From: Gymnopilus junonius
Lineage: Eukaryota; Basidiomycota; Agaricomycetes; Agaricales; Galerinaceae
NCBI GenBank assembly: GCA_015501075.1
Contig: JADNYJ010000008.1
Span: forward strand, 434,001 to 498,000
Length of the DNA: 64,000 nt
Direction: 5' to 3'
The notes under the pieces were generated by a model. The model was not told where the DNA came from. It worked only from the letters and a program-made list of their open reading frames with translations, and did not search any database. Made by a program: the position numbers and the translations under genes. This document shows positions 11,846-22,451 of the stretch, piece by piece. Within the stretch, counting starts at the first letter, position 1; every line of letters starts with the position of its first letter.

Positions 11846-12392
11846 TATAAAAACCTGTAGTAGCTAGTCTTTTCTTTAGCTCGTATTCGGAGGATTTAGC
11901 TCACCCTCACATTTACATTCTGCCCCGAGTTTGGCAGCAAGCAGAGTCGCAAGTTCAGACTCACATTTATTATTCAAATTCTCTATCTACCTATGGAATT
12001 GTTTGGGTAGCGACTGACGGAGTCACCGCCTTACTCTGCCCTTCGGATTTCCCCTCGTCTTATACCGTTCCCACACAGAATGGGTTGTTTACAGTACTAG
12101 TCTGGCGAACATGCCTTTTTGATAACTCGTCATGCGTACACTGAGACTGGTGGAAAGTCTGTCACAATTGAGGCTGGAGAGCGAGTAAGAATCTGTTCTG
12201 GCCCTCGCACTAAGAATGTGGGTGTTTCTGAACGTTCTTTCCTTTGCTTCGGAAAATGACAGTAATGTACTCTAGACTGTCTCTGCTCACAACTACAAGA
12301 AGGGCCTATACTCGTTCCAGAGAACGAAGGGATCGAAAAAAAGCAAGACTTGGACATCGGCCGAAAAAATTCACGAAGCGTACATATTGTAG
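11846..12392 (+). pseudogene. Family B copy 2, 5' part decayed
   Basis: The last two exons are readable and in frame: 12101-12217 (GEHAFLITRHAYTETGGKSV) and 12276-12392, ending FQRTKGSKKSKTWTSAEKIHEAYIL, aligned to copies 1 and 3. A TATAAAAA box remains at 11846 and a possible exon 3 end (PYSALRISP) near 12030, but exons 1-2 and the exon 3/4 junction cannot be reconstructed. Probably non-functional or heavily diverged. Located upstream of kinase K3, repeating the B-then-kinase order. Confidence 0.65.
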
Positions 12393-13141
12393 GTTGAAGA
12401 TGAATTGCCAATCCCACTTTAGTTTTGAAAATTTACGTCGCCTTCAATAACGTTTGTTTTGTTTTATAACTGAGTCAATAAACAATTCTGATCACAGTCG
12501 ATGGTCATGAGCTTATACTTACAAATAATTGAATAATTCATAGATTTTTGTGTTTGAATGGTATTTGAATTCGTTGTAGGACATTGCACAAAGTACTATC
12601 GCATTAGAAAGTCTTCTGCGCCCACCTGCTGATGACTTGCAATAGTTTGGTGGTAGTGCAAGCTATATCATAGGCTCATTCCAAGCCATTCTAACAGTGA
12701 AAGAAAAACAATACAAGGAGGGAATTACCAGGGAGAGCCGAGACGGACGCTTGTTGGATGCTTGTAAGGGCTGGTGAGGTGACAGAAGAGCCGGAAAATA
12801 ATCACTAGACAGGTTGTCTTGAGACTTCAGGTGCCTCTTCAAAATATTTAAACGTCCTTGTCATCGCGTCAACGCGACGCGACGACAATTGAAGTTCCAA
12901 AACAATTTTCTGAACCAGAAGAAAGTCTACGACGTCAACTAAGCTAAAAATTAACGAATTAGCTATGCATAAATACATGCCTATGCGGCCGGGCCATTGT
13001 GCGGCCAAGGCTGCCAATTGATCATCACGTGTATATGTTTAAATGAATTTCTACGTCAGCTGACGCATCATTCATTCAACATTAACTTCATGTGCCACTT
13101 TTGACACTGTAAACCTGCTGTAAACCCAATCGTTAGTCGAC
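12393..13141. other. intergenic, Family B copy 2 to kinase K3
   Basis: No gene supported. A 70-codon minus-strand frame (12805-13017) lacks paralogues or splice context. Confidence 0.4.
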
Positions 13142-14723
13142 ATGGAGGTACATAGCAAAAGTTTCTCTACATGGGTTTTCCTGACTTCTACTCAGGGTTC
13201 TGAACTACGCATATTATTCCCTTTCGAACCTGGAGGGGATTTCGACCTTGCGGAGCGCTTTAGATTCTGGGATTCCCCCACTACGATCCAATGGTTCCGA
13301 GAGCGCGGATACACGTATACTTCAAGGATATCCGACCCAGATCCCAGGCCAACGACTCCAGAGCCTTTTGGAGAACTGTACGAAGCTGGCTATCCGTATG
13401 CTTATTACGATTCCTCTGGGGATGTACCGCTTGGGGCGTTAGACATGTCTGTCAGTCTATGTAATTTATTGTTCTAGTACAAGCTTATTCTATCTCCAGG
13501 GAAAAGTAGTCTTTGCTCAAGACTCCGGTGGACGACACGTCGCAATGAAGCTCGTGCGGGATGGCACAGACGAGTATCGCGTCCTTCGTTTCTTAAGTCA
13601 ACAAAGCCTAGAAACTCTCAAAGCAAATTGTATACTCCCTGTACTGGACCTTATACCTATCGACGGTTTTTGGTTTGTTGTCATGCCAAGGTAAGTTTTT
13701 ATCCTATTGCGTCGACAGACGGGGACATGATTCATTGATTGGAGATGGGGATCTGATATACATCTGCCCTGGATAAACAATGCCGGGGACGTTGTTGATA
13801 TTATTTATTCTATGTTAAAGGTGCGTCAAACCGTTCATCCTTGCTTTCGAGAAAGCCTAATTACTCCTTTCAGGCTTTGGCCTTCCTCCATGATCACAAT
13901 ATATCTCACGGTGTCAGTCAACGTCTGAAACCCGATTCCCTTTCCTCTCTAATCCTCTTGTCCAGGACCTTAATATGGAGAACGTACTGGTAAATCATTT
14001 TTCAGATTATAGTTTGCTAGAGGACAATCAATTTCGTGCCGACCTGCGATCAAAAAAAATGCTGTCCTATGCAATATTCGACTTCGATTTTTCCACCATG
14101 CTAGCTCCTGAAGCGGATAAAAAGAAATGTCGACTACCTTACCGAAGGTCATGGGGGACATTTAACTTTACAAACGATACTACACAAGGGGAGTTCGATT
14201 TTAATCCGTTTGTTCTTGACATTGGGGCACTGGGAGTACGACTTTGTTGGGCATACCAAGTAAACACATTAGTGCCGTCAAAATTACTGCCTGTTCTGAT
14301 TTTTGTCCTCCTTTTCAGCATATGACTGGGGAAATACCGTTGCTAGCCCCGCTCTTGGACAGAATGACCACTCGTGATCTTCAACGCCGGTTCACAGCGT
14401 CTGAAGCTCTGGGATTTTTCGAAGATATGTACTCCCAAATGACGCAGACCGAATTAGCTCGCTGGGTAGATAGCCGGGGAAGAGGGGGCCTTCCTTACGA
14501 CCAGTACGACAGATGGCAGCGCGTGCCTGCTGACTTTGCTAAGCAATGGGCAATTTATAAAGAGCCGCCTATTCCTTGGACTACGAAAGTACTTCGAGCT
14601 ATTTGCGGGATACCATGGATATGTCATGTCGTTCCATGGTTCCGCTGGTTCTTCTTCAAATTATCATCTTCTCCTGGCCGATTATATATATATATTGTTG
14701 GCTTGAACTTGAATAGACGATAA
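13142..14723 (+). CDS. HGD/DFD-type protein kinase K3, intact
   Basis: Best-preserved plus-strand member, 421 aa from exons 13142-13147, 13196-13450, 13500-13690, 13745-13820, 13874-13912, 13966-14259 and 14319-14723. Exon 1 is ATGGAG; the following 48-nt intron has no stop and is a multiple of three, so retention would add MEVHSKSFSTWVFLTSTQ without shifting frame. Kinase features: RHVAMKLV (beta3 Lys), ISHGDLNMENVLVNHF (HGD...N), IFDFDFSTML (DFD). The exon 4 acceptor appears to be GAG. N-terminal residues 3-87 (FPFEPGGDFDLAERFRFWDSP...YPYAYYDSSGD) are a conserved family-specific extension. The C-terminus ends in a hydrophobic CHVVPWFRWFFFKLSS segment shared by all copies, possibly membrane-associating. 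Confidence 0.85.
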
Positions 14724-15003
14724 TCTGTATATTGTGTATTACTTATTCTATACTTCATCGGGATAGGGCAAAAAATGCTGCCTTACTCAAACAAAAAAAG
14801 ACGATATTATTTTAAATTTAGCATAGCAACACCTTTATTGACAACATCAAAATATTACATCAAAATATTCAAAACAGCTTCCAGACATAAAACAGAGGAA
14901 TCAGCGATTGCGTGGGTATAAAATTTCGAAGAGGTTCATCCACGTTCTGTGAAAGAGCCACCTAATCCAGGGAACAATGTGGCACATCCATGACCTTTAC
15001 AAA
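14724..15003. other. tail-to-tail spacer between K3 and K4
   Basis: Contains the 3' flanks of both kinases. Part of it recurs at 9930-10297 between the K3-like fragment and K2, marking a duplicated block. Confidence 0.6.
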
Positions 15004-16466
15004 TTATTCGGAGAACTCTAGTCGTCCAAGGAATAGGTGGCTCTTTGAACACTGCCCACTTCTGTGCAAACCCTGGGGGACGTGTTTCCACCTGTCGTAC
15101 TCATCGTAGTCGAGATCGAGTTCACGAAACTGCGTTTGTATATGACATTCCAGTTCTTCCTTGGTCAGTTGCGCAAACAATTCGTCAAAAAAATTCAGAG
15201 CTTCAAGGGCAGTAAATCGATGATCAAGATCACGAGTTGTCATCTTATCAAGAAGCGGGGCCAACATTGGTATTTCACCAGTCAGATGCTTAATAAAAGA
15301 TTGGACTATGAATGTAATTCCTCGTTAATGACAGGAAAATATGCTCACTTGGAAGTCATAACAAAAGCGAACACCCAGAATTCCAACATCCAGAACGAAG
15401 GGATTATAGTCGAACTCGCCTTGAGCGGTATCCATCGTATAGTTGAATGTACCCCATGACCGCTCATAGGGAAGCCGGTATTTTGTTCTGTCTACCTCTG
15501 GAGGTAATATGACAGAAAAGTCGAAATCGAAAACTGCGTAGGACAACATTTCTTTTGATCGCAACTCGGCTCGGATCCAATTGTCTTCTAGAGCACTTGA
15601 ATCCGAGAAATGGTTTACTAGGACATTACTGTCATTGATGTCCTATCAAAAGAATCTGAGCTTGCGCTAAAAGGCGATGTAACAATGTGCTCACGCCGTG
15701 TGCGATATTGTTTTTGTGGAGAAACGCCAAAGCCTGACTCGAAATTGAGAAAACACAAATTTACGCTTGATAGCATCATACCTTTAACATAGAATGCATG
15801 ATTTCGAGGATCTCGCGAGCTTTCGTTATCCAAGGAAGATGAATTGAAGAACCCCATCTGCAGATACGGAGAACATTAGCCGATTTCACAACGATATCAA
15901 GTGACACACCTGGGCATGACAACAAAGACATAGTTTCCATTTGGAAGAAAGTCAAGTACAGGGATGAGGCAGTTCGCTTTGAGGGTATCTAGGCTGTGTT
16001 CGTTTAAGAAACGAAGCACACGGTGTTCATCCGAGTCAGTCCGTACAATCTTGATAGCGACATGCCGACCAAGAGAATCTTGAGCAAACAATACTTTTCC
16101 CTACAAATAATAAACGTAAATTTCGTCTTTTGTAAATAGAAAAGAGCGCATAAGACTGACAGATATATTTAAGGCCCCTTGTGGCATGATCTCAGAACAA
16201 TCGTAAGATGCGTATGGATAATTGACTTCATGGAGTACTCCAGGAGGTTTAGACTTCAGATTATTGCTTAAGGAGGGCGGATACACATATCCGCGCTCTC
16301 GAAACCAGGAGACTGTGAGTGGGGCATGCCAGAATCTTTGCAATTCCGAGAAATCGTGTAGCTTTCCTGATTCGAGTTTGAAAGGGATTTGAAGGTTGGA
16401 TCCAGTAGAACCCTAAGAGTATGTTGTTAAAAATTGGATACAGCAGTTCGAGGCACATACCTTCAT
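15004..16466 (-). CDS. HGD/DFD-type protein kinase K4, altered C-terminus
   Basis: Seven exons on the minus strand: 16461-16466 (ATGAAG), 16161-16412, 15910-16100, 15782-15857, 15695-15733, 15349-15642 and 15004-15288, 380 aa as read. Kinase motifs are complete: RHVAIKIV, IAHGDINDSNVLVNHF, VFDFDFSVIL, and the RFTALEAL helix. In the last exon the frame slips at a run of five C (plus-strand G 15075-15079) and again near 14990, replacing the family ending ..FAQKWAVFKEPPIPWTT by HRSGQCSKSHLFLGRLEFSE. Adding one base at each run would restore a full-length family C-terminus. Exon 4 to exon 5 with introns is nearly identical to K5, unlike the flanking exons. Confidence 0.8.
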
Positions 16467-16694
16467 CTGTAAATTTGATTTGAGCAACGCTCCATTTGAA
16501 TAGATGTGGTGGGCGTGACGCAAACGCTGAACAGGTGTGAGAAAAGGGGTTATGTAACACTAGAATATTGTAGATACATTACAGCTACGTATATAAGAGC
16601 TCTGTAGGAGCTTAGAATATTATGCTATTCACATAAATAATCCCAACACAAAGGGCCTTTAAATTTGAACAAAAATTTTGAAGTCCTGATTCTA

Positions 16695-17188
16695 CTGCAA
16701 GCCGTCACTCAGCCGCAGCCATCACCTTCAACATGATAAGAAATCTCCTACCATTTTCCCACCTTCGGAATCTCAACTTTTCCGCCCACCCGTTTGATTT
16801 GACCGACGACGAAATCAAACAGTTAGCCATGGCCTGACCTCTACTCGAGACTCTATGCGTAAATACTGACCCAATTGCTGGCCCTCCTCCTCGGACATCA
16901 CTCAATGGTTTCTTATGGCTAGCAACACATTGCAAACAACTCAAATCCTTGGAATTCAGATTCGATGAAACATGTCGACAGGTTCTTCCGGAGGAGATGG
17001 GAGCCGCCGCCAACCACCGCCTTCTATTCTTGTCTGTTGGTTCCTCTCTTATCGAGAATCTGGACAAAGTAGCCAAGTTCCTCGCCTGCACTTTTCCGGG
17101 TTTGTCTCTTCTTATGTTCTCTCATTCTTCCGATGATATCAATCATGAGCGGTGGAGCGAGGTGCAAGCCCAGATCCAATTTGCATAA
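16695..17188 (+). pseudogene. F-box-like gene 3' fragment
   Basis: Near-identical to the final ~490 nt of the full F-box-like gene but lacking the F-box and first ~340 residues. It carries TGA at 16835-16837 where the full copy has TGG (Trp), then an open frame to the shared TAA at 17186. It abuts the 5' end of K4, so the duplication joined unrelated sequence here. Confidence 0.88.
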
Positions 17189-18040
17189 TTGTATGTTTAT
17201 TCATAGAACACAAAGCCATTTTCCATAAATCGTATGGTTGTTTGTTCACGGAACAAAGGCACGCCGCTTCTAAGATAATGACTGGGGATGACACCAACTG
17301 CTTCGAAGTTACCCGTGGTAAGCAATCTCTTATTGTATCGGGCGTCAAAGGAACATAAACGTAATTGTGTACTTATAGGACTTGCCGAGATTTGATAAAC
17401 GTGATATCGCTTCCTAGAAAGACATTAAAAAACGTTCGAAAGCGGCACGTTTCAGCTCAGGTAGGCGATTGTTTGCTACATACTCATAGAATGTGACACT
17501 TTTTGAAGTAGATATGGCACCTCTTATTAAACAGCGAATTCAATGCGGATAGCCTTCGTGCTGAGTCAGTGAGTGGCTGTCCCTGAAACAGCATAAATAC
17601 TGGTAAACCCCATTTTTGCAGCGGGTGCTATATACGACACACACAGTCTCGACTTTTGAAGGAGGGTGTGACGAATAACGATCGACGAAGCATAACTTCC
17701 AAGGTCCCCCACAGACCTGAGTAAACCTTAAAACCTCTTGAAAGCCACGACAATTTCTCTGCTCGCACCTCTTGTACTCACGGTTTTCGAGTCATAGACT
17801 CCTTGTGCCCCCCGGTTCTTTTCCTTTGATTTTCCATGCAGATCGGTTGATTCGGTCCTCGAAACTAGGGTCTTTTCGATGGCATTGACAACATGACTGT
17901 CGCTTGATGTTCGGTACAACACCAATTTAGAGAAGATAGATCATGCAGCTGATCTTGCTGTGTATATGGCCTAATTTTGAGATTGTTAATGATCGATGCA
18001 GCTTGGCGATTGCCAGCGACTCGATTTTGCTGTAATTATT
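16695..18040 (+). repeat. segmental duplication, copy A2
   Basis: Second copy of the 3702-5097 unit, same strand, about 13 kb away; includes the F-box fragment and ~850 nt of non-coding flank. Differences are mainly point changes and short indels, such as a four-base CATA insertion near 17483. From 18040 to 18440 nothing recognisable is seen. Confidence 0.85.
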
Positions 18041-18497
18041 GCTGACCTCTCGAGTTTTTTTTTGCTCTTGACAACACAACCTCATCGACTAGGAGTCTGT
18101 CTGTACATTCCGTTGCTGCTCAAATATCCAGCTGCTCCAATTGCCCTGTAGTTCTTGATTGATCGACCTGGTTCTTGCATCCACATTGAACTTCTTGTCG
18201 ATAAATTGACACACGCAAAGTGAGTCAATCTCCACACTTACCTCTTGAAATCATGCCGCCGTTCCTTCCCAGTTCATCTGCCTTCCCACTATAACGAATC
18301 CGGAAGAGCACTTTTCTTCCGACTGTCATCAGACCTGCTGCTTTGATCTAGTTGACTCGGGGACAATCTAGCCAATATCAGCTTACAATGACCTGCAACT
18401 TATTCGACAAAAATTTTTTTTGCTGCTTCTTAGTTTTTGGTATAAATTCCTTCGTAGTTTAATCTGTTTTTCAACACCCTGTGCTGTTTTCTGGCCG

Positions 18498-19357
18498 ATG
18501 GCAGCTATTGCACACATTCCTGCTCCTCAAGCCCCAGGCGCCCGTCCGGTACGTGCTTGCACTTACGCTCCGTATCGATCGATCGTCTATTCATACACAA
18601 TACACAGAATGGCTCCCCAGCCACCTTGCAAAGACCTGAAAGAGGCTTTGTATATGGCGGACCCCAGCTTATCCCGGTGATGCTCCATGCTGGAACACAA
18701 GTCATAATATTTTCAAGTGAGAGGTCATCTGTCCAACCTTGGCCAGTACGTTCTTCCCTCTATCGACAATTGAGTAATATCAACTGAAATTTTCAAACGC
18801 TAGGACGCCCTTCAGGCAGGGGTGCAGAGAGAGTACCGTTATCGAGTTCAAGCCGATACCACAGAGCTATTCTCCATCTTCACTGAGATCGGTAATCTTG
18901 TCGACACTAGGAAAAATGGGGGGCTTATCCCCCATTCTGCCTTATCTGACACTAAGGGCGGTAAGCCCCTTGATCGGACCGACTGGAAGGTTCGTCGGTT
19001 GACGTATATTTCTTTCCTTGGCTCATACCGATTCCAACCCTAGAAAGACGATATAGCCTACCTCCTCAAGACTCACTCTTATATTGACACTGGCGGTGTG
19101 AGCGCCTCTATCCCATGGGGAGAGCCTATCAGGCTAATGTCTGACCCACGTACTTTAAGGTCACCGGTGAGTGTGCCTATTTCTGCGCAGCATCGTGTAA
19201 TTCTGATGGCTCGCATATTCTTGCGTAGTTTACTACCACTTCCCTTCCATCGAAAGCATACTATGCTTTTCAAAGAGTCGAAGAGACCCGCATAACAAGA
19301 CTTGGCTTTCAGTTGATAAGATACATGAGGCTTATCTCTGACTCGAAGCAATATTGA
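18498..19357 (+). CDS. Family B protein, copy 3, shifted C-terminus
   Basis: Same five-exon structure as copy 1: 18498-18548, 18608-18745, 18804-18989, 19044-19166 and 19229-19357, all phase 0, 208 aa as read. Conserved blocks: MAAIAHIPAPQAPGARP, LQRPERGFVYGG, EYRYRVQADTTE, GGLIPHSALS, LDRTDW, YLLKTHSY, AYYAFQRVEETR. Near 19295-19297 the frame departs from the family ending; one more base in the AA run would give KTWLSVDKIHEAYL and a stop at 19339-19341, matching copies 1 and 2. TATAAA at 18441-18446. A functional description is not possible from sequence. Confidence 0.68.
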
Positions 19358-19691
19358 TTCACTCTTTTTATGTATCAGACTAATTTGCGTAATAACAGGG
19401 ATGAAATCATTCAAAGGTTGTAGTTTATGTGGCCCTTGAGTTACCAGCAGAAGTATCAACCTAGTGAGGGTATTGCCAACCTGGACACGGTGAAAAAACT
19501 TCCTTGGATCATGATTCATATAGAGTATATGATCAAAGTTCGATCAGTGACTTGTCCGATAGCCATTCCCATTCGCTTTATGAACAATGACAACGGTCTT
19601 TTTTCTGCAAGTTTGAAGAATACGGAGTAAAAGAACTTCAGACTATGTTCAAGTCAAGTTTTGCAATTCGTAATAGAGTACAGTAATCAGG
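19358..19691. other. spacer, Family B copy 3 to kinase K5 tail
   Basis: Convergent spacer with no supported gene. Confidence 0.4.
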
Positions 19692-21276
19692 CTAGCGACT
19701 GAAATCCAATGAGAATGGGTACCGAACAGTCGCCCACAATCCGGAAAATACCCATCGGATCCAGGGAACAATATGGCTCATCCATGATTTTTTACAGATT
19801 GCTCTGAGGACTTTCGTTTTCCAGGGAATTGGTGGCTCCCTATAGGCCGCCCATTTCTGAGCAAACTCCACGGGAACATGCTTCCACCTGTCATATTCAT
19901 AATATCTCAAATGGCGTTCACGAAATTGTGTCTGTGCGTAACGTTCGAGCTCTTCCTCCGTCAGCTGCGAATACAATTCCTGGAAGAAATCAAGAGCCCC
20001 TGAAGCAGTGAACCGGTGATCAAGATTACGAGTTGTCATCTTATCAAGAAGCGGGGCCAACATTGGTATTTCACCCGTCAGATGCTAAAATAAACATCTG
20101 TGTAGAAAGCTTCGCGGCAATATGATGATACATGAAAGGCACTTACTTGATAGTCTGAACAAAAGCGAACACCCAGAATCCCAACATCCAGAATGAAGGG
20201 ATTATAGTCGAACTCGCCTTGAGCGGTATCCATAGTATAGTTGAAAGTGCCCCATGACCGCTGGTAAGGAAGTCGATACACCTTTCTATCGGCCTCAGGA
20301 GGTAACATGACAGAAAAGTCAAAATCAAAAACCGCATAGGATAGCATTCCTTTTGACCGCAGATTGGCTCGAATCCAATTCTTGTTTAGGGCAATTGAAT
20401 CTGAGAAATGGTTTACTAGGACGTTCCTGTCATTGATGTCCTATCAAAAGAATCTGAGCTTGCGCTAAAAGGCGATGTAACAATGTGCTCACGCCGTGCG
20501 CGATATTGTTTTTGTGGAGAAACGCCAAAGCCTGACTCGAAATTGAGAAAACACAAATTTACGCTTGATAGCATCATACCTTTAACATAGAATGCATGAT
20601 TTCGAGGATCTCGCGAGCTTTCGTTATCCAAGGAAGATGGATTGAAGAACCCCATCTACAAATATGAAGAACATTAGTAGCTGTTTTCAAAATGATACCA
20701 AGCAAACACACCTGGGCATGACAACAAAAACATAGCTTCCATTCGGAAGAAAGTCCAGCACAGGAATGAGGCAGTTTGCTTTGAGGGTATCTAAGCTTTG
20801 TTCATTTAAGAAACGAAGCACACGGTGTTCGTCCGTGTTAGTCCGTACAATCTTAATGGCAACATGCCGATCACAAGAATCTTGAGCAAACAGTACCTTT
20901 CCCTGGAAACAATATAGGTGAACTATCGTTTCTCATGTAGAAAAAAGAGTGATCAAGACTGACAGATATATCCAAGGCCCCTTGTGGCATAATCCCAGAA
21001 CAATCGTACATCGCGTACGGATAATCGACTTCATGAAGGTCTCCAGAAGGAGCTTTAGACTTCAAATTATCATCGATAGATGGTGTATACATATATCCAC
21101 GCTCTCGAAACCATGAGACTGTGGAAGGGGAATGCCAGAAATCTTGTAATTCCGCGAAATCGTGTAGCTCTCCTATTTCAAGGTCGAAAGGGATTTGAAG
21201 GATAGAACCAACGGAGTCCTGAGCATGCACTGTTAAAAACAAAGTACAGTAGTTCGTAGCGCATAAGTACCTTCAT
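19692..21276 (-). CDS. HGD/DFD-type protein kinase K5, intact
   Basis: 417 aa from exons 21271-21276 (ATGAAG), 20964-21218, 20712-20902, 20580-20655, 20493-20531, 20147-20440 and 19692-20084. Intron 1 ends at CATGCTCAG, which keeps frame with DSVGSILQIPFDLE; an earlier AG (AACAG) exists but belongs to a different frame. Motifs: RHVAIKIV, IAHGDINDRNVLVNHF, VFDFDFSVML, RFTASGALDFF. All exons are open, so with K3 it is the most likely functional member. The upstream region (21300-21365) shares GCGTTTGCGTCAC and CAAATTTACAGATGAAG with K4. Confidence 0.86.
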
Positions 21277-21564
21277 CTGTAAATTTGATTTTGAATAGCG
21301 CTGCCTTGAATGGATGTTGGTTGACTGGTGGGTGTGACGCAAACGCTGAACAAGCGTGAGAAGAGGCGTTATGTAATGAAATATTCAACAATAACCGCCT
21401 TCTTACTGTGACAACTGCTAATCGACTTGTAGCGCCGCTACATAAAAGGCTCTATATGGACGTCAGTCTGAAATTCTAACTTCTTCCAGCTAGTCAAGTT
21501 TTAATTGAGCGCAGAATACCTAGTCTCTCATAGACAGACGTCGATATATCTGAGTGTACACTAG

Positions 21565-21700
21565 GGTGTACCAGACTTCAAACACTATTTCCTTTTGAAC
21601 CTGGAGGGGATTTCGACCTTGTAGAGTGCTTCAAGTTTTGGGATTCATCCACTACGGTTCAATGGTTTAAAGTGCGCGGATATACCGCGTCCTTCGTCTC
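21565..21700 (+). pseudogene. 5' exon 2 fragment of a K3-like kinase
   Basis: Follows K3 exon 2 (13200-13315) closely: the codons for LFPFEPGGDFDL..C.KFWDSSTTVQWF..RGYT are recognisable, with a TAG in place of GCG and no later kinase exons. It lies head-to-head with K5 and complements the orphan 3' fragment at 9769. Confidence 0.75.
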
Positions 21701-22451
21701 CGTATGCATCTCATCTCCACTCCCGAGTCTCCCTCCGTTGGTTTCCATAATTCAAGTGAGCATGAAATACATAGTCCATGTCAGCATATTACCGTTTTTC
21801 TCTGGCTTCTAGATCTCTTGGATTCCTTAGGAATTTCCGCAATCACCACGCTGCTTTATGTACTCAAGCTTTACTAGATCTGATCACTGCAGACAACGCG
21901 TCCACACCCTTTTTTCGTTGTCGGTATTGATCAGGACTTCATGTAACTGCTACGCTCATTGTGAGCCGATGTTCGACGCAGACGGCATCCGTCAACGCCG
22001 TTCATGGGAGTTTCCGCCTTGCGCTGTCCTAACCCCGCATACCGCATTGCATACATACCCTATTGAACATCTGTCCATTCTCTTTCAAAACGTCGCGCTT
22101 TACGAATGATCTTAGACTCAGATGGAACATCTCATCATGACATAGCTTTTGTCCCCGAAGAACTTTTGATTCTACCACCGCTCCTTTTTACATTCCTTGA
22201 GCGTGCAATACATACAATACAGATTACAAATACAGTTGTAGCAATACATTTTGACATGTTACAGGACATACACTAAGTAATCAATTAAGAAATCAATTCA
22301 ACAGTCCATTCTCACACGTAAATCATACACTCGAATCACAATTCTTGCTGCGACTCATCCGATTTTTCCACCTCTTTCCATCCATCTAATCAAAAGTAGG
22401 CGTATCAAACATATCATCGTGATCTGCAGAGGAAAAGTCAACTCTCGTCCC
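21701..22451. other. intergenic, end of accessory island to phosphoketolase 3' end
   Basis: No gene, repeat or RNA recognised; only short frames. Confidence 0.45.

Noticed and set aside
2600..21700. Prophage, CRISPR or bacterial defence island
   Set aside because: Spliced eukaryotic genes with GT-AG introns and TATA promoters; no array-like repeats or bacterial ribosome sites.
21858..22109. 83-codon plus-strand frame
   Set aside because: No similarity, no start context or splice partners, next to a kinase fragment.
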